A stretch of DNA of 6,875 bases, taken from contig DIYV01000194.1 in assembly GCA_002429165.1 (NCBI GenBank), forward strand, positions 1 to 6,875, given 5' to 3'. How positions within the stretch are numbered: position 1 is the first letter of the stretch; each line of letters starts with the position of its first letter. A program made the translations under genes and the position numbers. Positions 1-4,454 of the stretch are shown piece after piece. This DNA is from Gallionella sp. UBA6045 (GTDB lineage: Bacteria; Pseudomonadota; Gammaproteobacteria; Burkholderiales; Gallionellaceae). The notes below the pieces were generated by a model that was not told the DNA's origin, did no database searches, and saw only the letters and a program-made list of their open reading frames with translations.

Positions 1-609
1 GAGCAGGAATGGGTGCTGGAAGCCGGCGACATGCTGTATCTTCCGCCGCACTATGCGCACAACGGTATCGCCGAAGACGACTGCATGACTTATTCCATCG
101 GCTTCCGCACGCCCGCCTACCAGGAACTGGCCGAGCAATTTCTGGTGTATCTGCAAGACCGGACAGCAGTGGACGGCATGTATGCCGATCCCGACCTGAA
201 GACGCAGAAGCATCCATCCGAAATCAGCGCGGCAATGGTGAAGCAGACGGAGCAGGCCATCAAACATGTGTGTTGGGACAGGGAAGATATTGCGAATTTC
301 CTCGGCTGTTATTTGAGCGAACCAAAGCCGCATATTTTCTTCGACTCGCCCGAGAGACCGTTGAGCCAGGCAAAATTCAGGCAGGCGTTGCTAAAGTCCG
401 GCGTGCAGCTCGACCTGAAAAGCCAGATGCTGTGCCATGCCGGCTGGGTCTTCATGAACGGCGAAGAAAATCTGGTGAATGCGCAGGACTATCCATGGTT
501 GCGCGACCTGGCTGACCGGCGCGAATCGCTCGCTTTGAAGGACTGCACCGCCGAGTCGGTTGAACTGCTTTACCAATGGTATCTGGACGGCTATATTTCT
601 CCCCTCTGA
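1..609 (+). CDS. roxA: RoxA/YcfD-type 50S ribosomal protein L16 arginine 3-hydroxylase, 3' part
   Basis: The reading frame is open from the first base, so the gene is cut by the window edge; 202 C-terminal residues and the TGA stop are present. The family is cytoplasmic JmjC/cupin 2-oxoglutarate- and Fe(II)-dependent oxygenases that hydroxylate an arginine of ribosomal protein L16. The visible start is the end of the cupin barrel: 'LEAGDMLYLPPHYAHNG' at residues 6-22, followed by 'MTYSIGFRTP', matches the segment holding the second metal-binding histidine (H20 here) in YcfD. The HxD part of the metal triad would lie upstream, outside the window. Residues from about 50 onward are helical, with aromatic and acidic patches, and correspond to the dimerisation and winged-helix C-terminal regions of the family. 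A second gene follows after 14 bases, suggesting co-transcription. A GTG at 13 lies inside the conserved barrel and is not a start. Family assignment is by recognition, not by search. Confidence 0.86.
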   Translation, partial: EQEWVLEAGDMLYLPPHYAHNGIAEDDCMTYSIGFRTPAYQELAEQFLVYLQDRTAVDGMYADPDLKTQKHPSEISAAMVKQTEQAIKHVCWDREDIANFLGCYLSEPKPHIFFDSPERPLSQAKFRQALLKSGVQLDLKSQMLCHAGWVFMNGEENLVNAQDYPWLRDLADRRESLALKDCTAESVELLYQWYLDGYISPL

Positions 610-623
610 ACCAGGGACAAATC

Positions 624-1115
624 ATGTCTGACGATACGTTGCAACATACCCAGCTGGACGGCATCACGGATTACACCGCCGCGCTCGACACACTATGCAA
701 ACTGGCGCAGCACGACCTGTATCTGTTCGAAAAGGATTTTGACGGTTTGGGATACAACTCCGAAGCGCGTTATACGACGCTGCGCAATTTCCTGCTCGCC
801 AACCCCGCCCACAGGCTGTTCGTGCTGGCCCATGATACCCATTATTTATCCACGATGTGTCCGCGCATGCTGATGCTGCTGCAGCAATTCGGCACCGGGA
901 TGTTCATCTATCAGACACCACAACTCCTGCAGCACATCACCGATCCTTTTTCCGTCGCGGACGAGTCGAACTATGTGCGCCGTTTCCACTTCGACGATCC
1001 GCGCGGCATCCTGGCCCAGCATGATCCGGAAAAGGCGCGCGCGCTGAAATCGCGCTTTCTTGAGATGTGGACCGCTTCCCATCCTGCTGTATCTACTACA
1101 AAACTTGGGCTGTAG
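624..1115 (+). CDS. Conserved hypothetical protein, probably DUF7931 family
   Basis: This is a 163-residue soluble protein with no signal peptide or membrane segment. The start at 624 is preferred because GGGA at 614-617 sits six bases upstream and because it lies just after the roxA stop; an ATG at 576 would force a 34-base overlap with roxA. The N-terminal half is rich in hydrophobic and acidic residues ('LYLFEKDFDGLGYNS', residues 32-46). A central 'HRLFVLAHDTHYL' strand-like segment lies near residues 63-75, and the protein ends 'EMWTASHPAVSTTKLGL'. This pattern resembles a betaproteobacterial family that I recall as DUF7931, found alone or fused behind GNAT acetyltransferase domains and thought to resemble a phospholipase-D half-domain. 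No HKD catalytic motif is visible, so I assign no enzyme activity. Its position directly behind roxA suggests a shared transcript. The family name is from memory and less certain than the gene call. Confidence 0.8.
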   Translation: MSDDTLQHTQLDGITDYTAALDTLCKLAQHDLYLFEKDFDGLGYNSEARYTTLRNFLLANPAHRLFVLAHDTHYLSTMCPRMLMLLQQFGTGMFIYQTPQLLQHITDPFSVADESNYVRRFHFDDPRGILAQHDPEKARALKSRFLEMWTASHPAVSTTKLGL

Positions 1116-1146
1116 AAAAAATAGTTCGGGAATATCTAGATTTTCT

Positions 1147-1164
1147 TATATTACCTGCTAGAAT
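1147..1164 (+). promoter_or_regulatory. Candidate promoter of the small lipoprotein gene (extended -10)
   Basis: TGC-TAGAAT at 1156-1164 fits an extended -10 element (TGnTATAAT with one mismatch). TATATT at 1147-1152 is an alternative -10. No convincing -35 lies at the right distance from either, which is tolerable for an extended -10 promoter. Use of the first would give a leader of roughly 100 bases before the lipoprotein ATG. This is inference from motif match only. Confidence 0.35.
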
Positions 1165-1269
1165 GCGCCGCCTCTGATTTTGGGTGCATTGCCGTTTTGC
1201 GTTTGGATGCATTTGAATCCGGGTAAATTATTGCGTATCTCAACTACAAACTCTCTTAAGGAAACCAAA

Positions 1270-1431
1270 ATGAAACGTATCGCGCTTGTTGCCGCTCTGC
1301 TGGCTCTTGCATTGACCGCTTGCGGCCAAAAAGCTGCTGAAACTGTTGCTCCTGTTGCTGCTCCAGTTGCTGCTCCAGCGGCTGCATCTGCTCCTGTCGC
1401 TGCTCCTGCCGCTGACACAGAAAAGAAGTAA
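1270..1431 (+). CDS. Small Ala/Pro-rich lipoprotein
   Basis: This 53-residue product has a lipoprotein signal peptide: 'MKR', a hydrophobic run at residues 4-14, and the lipobox L-T-A-C with the lipidated cysteine at residue 18. The mature part is only 36 residues, 'CGQKAAETVAP' followed by Val-Ala-Ala-Pro repeats and the charged tail 'DTEKK'. Gly at +2 is not an inner-membrane retention signal, so outer-membrane anchoring is likely. AAGGA at 1258-1262 lies seven bases before the ATG and fixes the start. The gene stands alone, with its own candidate promoter and a strong terminator 21 bases after the stop. The repeat part resembles Pro/Ala spacer regions of small periplasmic lipoproteins; no folded domain is visible. 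I do not recognise a named family, and function is unknown. A longer frame starting at 1180 was not used because it would put 30 residues in front of the signal peptide. Confidence 0.82.
   Translation: MKRIALVAALLALALTACGQKAAETVAPVAAPVAAPAAASAPVAAPAADTEKK
1345..1416 (+). repeat. Degenerate 12-base tandem repeats coding V-A-A-P
   Basis: GTTGCTGCTCCA occurs twice perfectly at 1354-1365 and 1366-1377. It is flanked by partial or degenerate copies from 1345 to 1416, all in frame and coding Ala/Val/Pro. Perfect adjacent copies suggest recent slippage and possible length variation between strains. Confidence 0.75.
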
Positions 1432-1452
1432 GGCAACCGTTGTTCGAACAAT

Positions 1453-1478
1453 AAAAAGCCGGCGCAAGCCGGCTTTTT
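1453..1478. terminator. Bidirectional rho-independent terminator
   Basis: An 11-base perfect inverted repeat (AAAAAGCCGGC at 1453-1463, GCCGGCTTTTT at 1468-1478) closes on a GCAA loop of the GNRA type. The A-run and T-run on either side make it work in both directions. On the plus strand it ends the small lipoprotein transcript (stop at 1431). On the minus strand it lies 31 bases after the stop of the MBL hydrolase and ends the dapA-bamC operon. Confidence 0.93.
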
Positions 1479-1509
1479 ATTGCTGTTCCTGGTTCCTTTG
1501 TCACTGTCC

Positions 1510-2310
1510 TCAGCTGATTTCACGCCAGTCGAACCCCTCTTCCTGCGTTGCCACTCCCACCCAGCTCTCTTCACACCTGGCCGCAACACTCAACGCCCGC
1601 ACGGCGAGTTCAGGTGTGTTGTTCCTGCGGCTGAGATGCGCGGCGACCAGATGTTGCAACCGGCTTATATCCAGGCTGGCCAGAATGCCTGCGGCTTCCT
1701 GATTGTTCAGATGTCCATAACGGCCGCCGACGCGCTGTTTCAGGCTGTACGGGTAATCACTGTTCATCAGCAATTCAACATCGTGATTGCATTCCAGCAC
1801 CAGGGCATGGCATCCGCTCAGTGTCTGTTCGATATGCGCCGTGCTGCATCCGGTATCGGTTAATACGCCCAGCCGGCGAGCGCCATCGCTGAAGACGAAT
1901 TGCACAGGTTCGGCGGCATCGTGCGGAACAGGATAGGGGACGATCTCGAGGTCGCCGATCACGAATGCCAGTTGGGGATCGATTTCCCGGATGTCGGCAA
2001 TGCCGGCAAAAGCTTTTGCCTGAGCGCGCAACGTGCCGTGTGTAAGCCAGACCGGCAGATTGTATTTGCGTGCCAGCCGCGCCACGCCGCTGATATGATC
2101 GCCGTGCTCATGGGTGACGACTATGCCGCTCAACTCTTCCGGAGATACGCCCAAACGCGCCATGCGCCTGACGGTATCCTGCAGCCCAAAACCGCAGTCC
2201 ATCAGCACTTGCGTCTGGCGGGTGTCCTGACCAGAGTTTTTCATACCGGCCGCAACCAGCAGCGCGTTACCCTCGCTGCCGCTGCCCAATGACGAAAAAC
2301 GCATGGCCAT
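1510..2310 (-). CDS. MBL-fold metallo-hydrolase (YycJ/WalJ-like)
   Basis: This is a 266-residue cytoplasmic protein of the metallo-beta-lactamase superfamily. The N-terminus 'MRFSSLGSGSEGNALLV' and the metal motif 'THEHGDH' (H67, H69, D71, H72) are diagnostic. Further ligand positions are visible: H130 in 'VPHDA', D152 in 'TDTG', H176 in 'ECNHD' and H225 in 'AAHLSRRNNTPE'. This set matches the YycJ/WalJ/VicX group, reported to have DNase or exonuclease-type activity; the substrate here cannot be read from sequence. The start at 2310 is chosen over the longer frame at 2361, which would overlap bamC and add a low-complexity Ser/Thr stretch; GGTGAG lies six bases before 2310. ATG 2304 is a possible alternative. 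It is the last gene of the dapA-bamC operon, 13 bases after the bamC stop, and ends just before the shared terminator. Confidence 0.9.
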   Translation of the reverse strand: MAMRFSSLGSGSEGNALLVAAGMKNSGQDTRQTQVLMDCGFGLQDTVRRMARLGVSPEELSGIVVTHEHGDHISGVARLARKYNLPVWLTHGTLRAQAKAFAGIADIREIDPQLAFVIGDLEIVPYPVPHDAAEPVQFVFSDGARRLGVLTDTGCSTAHIEQTLSGCHALVLECNHDVELLMNSDYPYSLKQRVGGRYGHLNNQEAAGILASLDISRLQHLVAAHLSRRNNTPELAVRALSVAARCEESWVGVATQEEGFDWREIS

Positions 2311-2316
2311 CAGCGG

Positions 2317-2322
2317 CTCACC
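2317..2322 (-). promoter_or_regulatory. Ribosome binding site of the MBL hydrolase
   Basis: GGTGAG on the minus strand lies six bases before the ATG at 2310 and within the gap after the bamC stop. It favours that start over the upstream ATG at 2361. Confidence 0.5.
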
Positions 2323-2323
2323 G

Positions 2324-3007
2324 TCACTGCTGCTGGTTGATGTTCTTGTAGATCGCCTCAAGCATCTGTTTGCTTACCTTGTTGCTCGCACCATCCTGAT
2401 CGGTGATGGACACTTCGCACGAAGTTCCCCCGTCCTTGACGTTTACGCGATAGTGCCTGCTGGTGTCCTCGTCGCTCTTCCAGAACATCAGCTTATCCAG
2501 CCAGCCTCTGTCGAGCCTGACGGGACGCAAATAATAGATGCCCTTTTCCCTGTCCTTGTCATCCACCACCAGACCCGCGCTTTCGAGAGCCAACCCCACT
2601 TTTCGCCAGGATCTGTCAAACGGATCGTTCAGCACGATGATCGTGCTGCCGCCGGAAATCTCACGCAAACTGGCCAGCCCCGCCGGTTCGGTTGCGGCAA
2701 TCGCCGCTACGCCGCTTTCGGCCTGCGGCAACTTGAGGTTATCGCCGGCCCGAATGGTCACATCCGGCGGCGCTTCAAGCGATTGCGCCTTCTTTGTTGC
2801 GTCAATCGCCGCTGCGCCGCCTTCGCCCTGCGGCACCTGATAGCGTTCATCGGCGGTGGGCTTGGTCAGATCCGGCGGCACTTCAAGCGAGGGCACTTTT
2901 CCCGCAGCAGCGCCGTAATCGATACGCTTGCTGTCGGCCCCGAACATGCTGCAACTCACCAATGAAACCAGCACTGCACTGGAAATTCCTATCTGCAAAA
3001 CTTTCAT
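2324..3007 (-). CDS. bamC: Outer membrane protein assembly factor BamC (NlpB), short form
   Basis: BamC is a lipoprotein of the BAM complex, binding BamD through an extended N-terminal segment. The 227-residue product begins 'MKVLQIGISSAVLVSLVSC', with lipobox L-V-S-C and lipidated Cys19; Ser at +2 fits outer-membrane sorting. Residues about 25-110 are low in predicted structure, rich in Pro, Ala and charge, and hold two copies of an 'SLExPPDxT' segment. Residues about 115-227 ('STIIVLNDPFDRSWRKVG' onwards) resemble one helix-grip domain. E. coli BamC is about 340 residues with two such domains, so this protein appears to lack the second. The start at 3007 is chosen because GGAAAG (3018-3013) is five bases upstream and the signal peptide begins there; an ATG at 3037 overlaps the dapA stop. 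The order dapA-bamC is also that of E. coli. Only the downstream partner differs. Confidence 0.87.
   Translation of the reverse strand: MKVLQIGISSAVLVSLVSCSMFGADSKRIDYGAAAGKVPSLEVPPDLTKPTADERYQVPQGEGGAAAIDATKKAQSLEAPPDVTIRAGDNLKLPQAESGVAAIAATEPAGLASLREISGGSTIIVLNDPFDRSWRKVGLALESAGLVVDDKDREKGIYYLRPVRLDRGWLDKLMFWKSDEDTSRHYRVNVKDGGTSCEVSITDQDGASNKVSKQMLEAIYKNINQQQ
2692..2890 (-). repeat. Internal tandem duplication in bamC (about 105-108 bases per copy)
   Basis: Two diverged copies are visible at 2692-2784 and 2797-2890. The matching landmarks are 105 bases apart at one end and 108 at the other, so one codon was gained or lost. Shared blocks include CAATCGCCGCT and ATCCGGCGG followed by CTTCAAGCGA. 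In protein they are residues 40-75 ('SLEVPPDLT...YQVPQGEGG') and 76-110 ('SLEAPPDVT...LKLPQAESG'). Confidence 0.85.
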
Positions 3008-3012
3008 TGTTT

Positions 3013-3018
3013 CTTTCC
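3013..3018 (-). promoter_or_regulatory. Ribosome binding site of bamC
   Basis: GGAAAG on the minus strand, five bases before the ATG at 3007, sits in the 26-base gap after dapA. It decides for the start that begins the lipoprotein signal peptide directly. Confidence 0.6.
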
Positions 3019-3033
3019 GGCTATACAACATTT

Positions 3034-3930
3034 TCAATTGAGCACTCCAGCCTGACGCATCGCAGCCTCAATCTTCGCATATGCGGTTGGCGACAAAGGG
3101 GTCAGCGGCAGGCGCAATGTGTTTTTCATCAGGCCCATGCGCGCCACCGCCCATTTCACCGGGATCGGGTTGGCTTCGACGAACAGATTACGATGCAGAC
3201 CGAGCAGGCGGAAATTGATCTCGCGCGCCCTGGCAACTTCGCCGTTCAGCGCGGCGACATACATCTCGTGCATCAGTTTGGGTGCAACGTTCGCCGTTAC
3301 CGAGATCGAGCCGTGGGCACCGAGCAGCACCAACGCCAGCGTGCTGGCATCGTCGCCGCTGTAGATCGCAAAATCTCCATTAGCACGATTCAATAAAGCC
3401 GCACGTTGCAACAGGTCGCTGCCGCGCTCGATGTTGCCGGTCGCGTCCTTGATCCCGACGATGTTGGGAATTTGCGCCAGGCGCAGAACCGTATCGTTGT
3501 TCATGTCGGCCACTGTGCGTCCCGGCACGTTGTAAAGGATGTGCTGCATGTCCACCGCCTCGGCGATGGCCTTGAAATGCAGATACAGACCTTCCTGGGT
3601 CGGCTTGTTGTAATAGGGAACCACCGACAGCGATGCATCCGCGCCGGCCTTTTTCGAAAAAGCGGCCAGCTCGATCGCTTCTTTGGTCGAATTCGCGCCG
3701 GTTCCGGCGAGGATTGGAATGCGCCTGGCGGCGTGCTTCACCGCCTCTGCGATCAGCAACTCGTGTTCCTCGACATTGACGGTAGGCGACTCGCCGGTCG
3801 TACCCACCACGACGATGCCATCCGTCCCCTGTTCGATATGAAAATCGATCAACGCACGGAACGCCGCCATGTCGAGACTGCCGTCCTCCTGCATCGGGGT
3901 GACGATTGCAACAATACTGCCTTTGATCAT
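3034..3930 (-). CDS. dapA: 4-hydroxy-tetrahydrodipicolinate synthase
   Basis: DapA condenses pyruvate with L-aspartate semialdehyde in the cytoplasm, the first committed step to diaminopimelate and lysine. The 298-residue protein is close to the usual 290-300 and keeps every residue at its E. coli number. These are T44-T45 in 'GTTGESPT', Y107 in 'PYYNKP', Y133 and R138 in 'LYNVPGRT', and the Schiff-base lysine K161 in 'GIKDATGN'. The start '[13 protein letters not shown]' at 3930 is preferred: it gives the family N-terminus and has GAGGG at 3939-3935. The ATG at 3945 would add only five residues. It is the first gene of a three-gene operon with bamC and an MBL hydrolase, and diverges from feoA. 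Nothing in the sequence looks broken or foreign. Confidence 0.97.
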   Translation of the reverse strand: MIKGSIVAIVTPMQEDGSLDMAAFRALIDFHIEQGTDGIVVVGTTGESPTVNVEEHELLIAEAVKHAARRIPILAGTGANSTKEAIELAAFSKKAGADASLSVVPYYNKPTQEGLYLHFKAIAEAVDMQHILYNVPGRTVADMNNDTVLRLAQIPNIVGIKDATGNIERGSDLLQRAALLNRANGDFAIYSGDDASTLALVLLGAHGSISVTANVAPKLMHEMYVAALNGEVARAREINFRLLGLHRNLFVEANPIPVKWAVARMGLMKNTLRLPLTPLSPTAYAKIEAAMRQAGVLN

Positions 3931-3934
3931 TTTG

Positions 3935-3939
3935 CCCTC
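3935..3939 (-). promoter_or_regulatory. Ribosome binding site of dapA
   Basis: GAGGG on the minus strand lies four bases before the ATG at 3930, slightly close but clear. The alternative ATG at 3945 has only a weak GAG upstream. Confidence 0.5.
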
Positions 3940-3978
3940 AACCATTTCTCAGGACTTGCCGGAAAAAATAAAGGAGGC

Positions 3979-4007
3979 ATTCTACCGTAATTAAGACCGC
4001 ACCCCAA
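3979..4007 (-). promoter_or_regulatory. Candidate sigma-70 promoter of dapA-bamC
   Basis: On the minus strand TTGGGG (4007-4002) and TAGAAT (3984-3979) are separated by exactly 17 bases. The -10 matches five of six consensus positions and the -35 matches the TTG. The predicted start of transcription is near 3972, giving a leader of about 40 bases. Seen as a motif pair; activity is inferred. Confidence 0.55.
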
Positions 4008-4015
4008 CGGGCTAC

Positions 4016-4044
4016 GCGACAAAAGTCACACGAAGTGAAATAAT
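4016..4044 (+). promoter_or_regulatory. Candidate sigma-70 promoter of feoAB
   Basis: GCGACA (4016-4021) and AATAAT (4039-4044) are 17 bases apart and match four and five of six consensus positions. Transcription would begin near 4051, about 20 bases before the feoA ATG. The element partly neighbours the divergent dapA promoter. I see no Fur or FNR site in this intergenic stretch. Confidence 0.4.
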
Positions 4045-4071
4045 ACCTGCACTCTTGAATTTGCCACCCCT

Positions 4072-4305
4072 ATGTCTGCAACAAACCTTGCCGCGCTGCA
4101 TCCCGGCGACACCGCTACCATAGTCTCGATACATGCCGAGGAAGCGCTGCATCTGCGCCTGCTGGCATTGGGTTTCCGCACCGGCAAACAAATCGAGATG
4201 ATACGCAAAGCCAGTTTCTCCGGGCCCCTGCAAGTACGCATCGGCACCACTGACGTCATGTTGCGGCGCATCGAGGCGGCCAAAATCGAGGTTGCAAAAT
4301 CATGA
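4072..4305 (+). CDS. feoA: Ferrous iron transport protein A
   Basis: FeoA is a small cytoplasmic SH3-like protein that partners FeoB in Fe(II) uptake. The 77-residue length is typical (about 75). The sequence carries the family pattern: 'LHPGDTATIVSIHAEE' in the first strand region, 'LRLLALGFRTGKQIEMIRKASFSGPLQVRIGTTDVMLRR' spread across residues 29-67, then a short polar end. The ATG has no Shine-Dalgarno sequence; the eight bases before it are GCCACCCC-like and pyrimidine-rich. It is nevertheless the only start giving the expected N-terminus. Its TGA overlaps an ATG (ATGA at 4302-4305) that opens a short frame reaching toward feoB. feoB follows after 149 bases, an unusually wide gap for this pair, filled by a REP-like element. 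Confidence 0.92.
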   Translation: MSATNLAALHPGDTATIVSIHAEEALHLRLLALGFRTGKQIEMIRKASFSGPLQVRIGTTDVMLRRIEAAKIEVAKS

Positions 4306-4338
4306 ATCGAGATAATCCACCAGGGATGAAACGCCGTT

Positions 4339-4397
4339 GCAGGAGCGCAACTTGTTGCGCGATGGCCCTGGATCGCCCGACAAGTCGGGCTCCTACG
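4339..4397. repeat. Inverted pair of REP-like palindromes (BIME-type) between feoA and feoB
   Basis: The left unit (4339-4363) contains the hairpin GCGCAAC-TT-GTTGCGC. The right unit (4396-4372, minus strand) contains GCCCGAC-TT-GTCGGGC. Read in their own direction, both have the form G(C/T)AGGAGC, hairpin, GAT, and 20 of 25 bases agree. Four of the five differences are paired and keep the stem intact. The units face each other across eight bases. This layout is that of repetitive extragenic palindromes mobilised by RAYT transposases, with a GTAG-type head on the right unit. No RAYT gene is in the window. Transcribed with feoAB, the element would form two hairpins in the mRNA. Confidence 0.8.
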
Positions 4398-4399
4398 GG

Positions 4400-4424
4400 T
4401 GTCCGGCCAAAAGTTTTTCGGACA
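4400..4424 (+). repeat. Short inverted repeat before feoB
   Basis: TGTCCG (4400-4405) and CGGACA (4419-4424) form a six-base stem around a 13-base loop containing an A-run and a T-run. It abuts the REP pair. The T-run lies inside the loop rather than after the stem, so it is not a normal terminator. Role unknown. Confidence 0.4.
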
Positions 4425-4454
4425 AAGCGCGAATAATCCAATGGCCAATCCAGA

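Noticed and set aside
576..623. Upstream start for the DUF7931-like protein
   Set aside because: It would overlap roxA by 34 bases and lacks a binding site; ATG 624 has GGGA at correct spacing.
1158..1589. 143-codon minus-strand open frame across the small lipoprotein gene
   Set aside because: It runs through the terminator hairpin and its low-complexity Ala/Gly/Thr part is the shadow of the Ala/Pro repeats; no family resemblance and no binding site.
2311..2361. Longer start for the MBL hydrolase
   Set aside because: It adds 17 Ser/Thr-rich residues overlapping bamC; the family N-terminus begins at the ATG at 2310 or 2304.
2303..2965. 220-codon plus-strand frame opposite bamC
   Set aside because: The minus strand carries a lipoprotein signal, lipobox and BamC pattern in operon order; the plus-strand frame has none.
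3946..4071. Fur or FNR box in the dapA-feoA intergenic region
   Set aside because: I looked for GATAAT-type and TTGAT-N4-ATCAA patterns and found no acceptable match.
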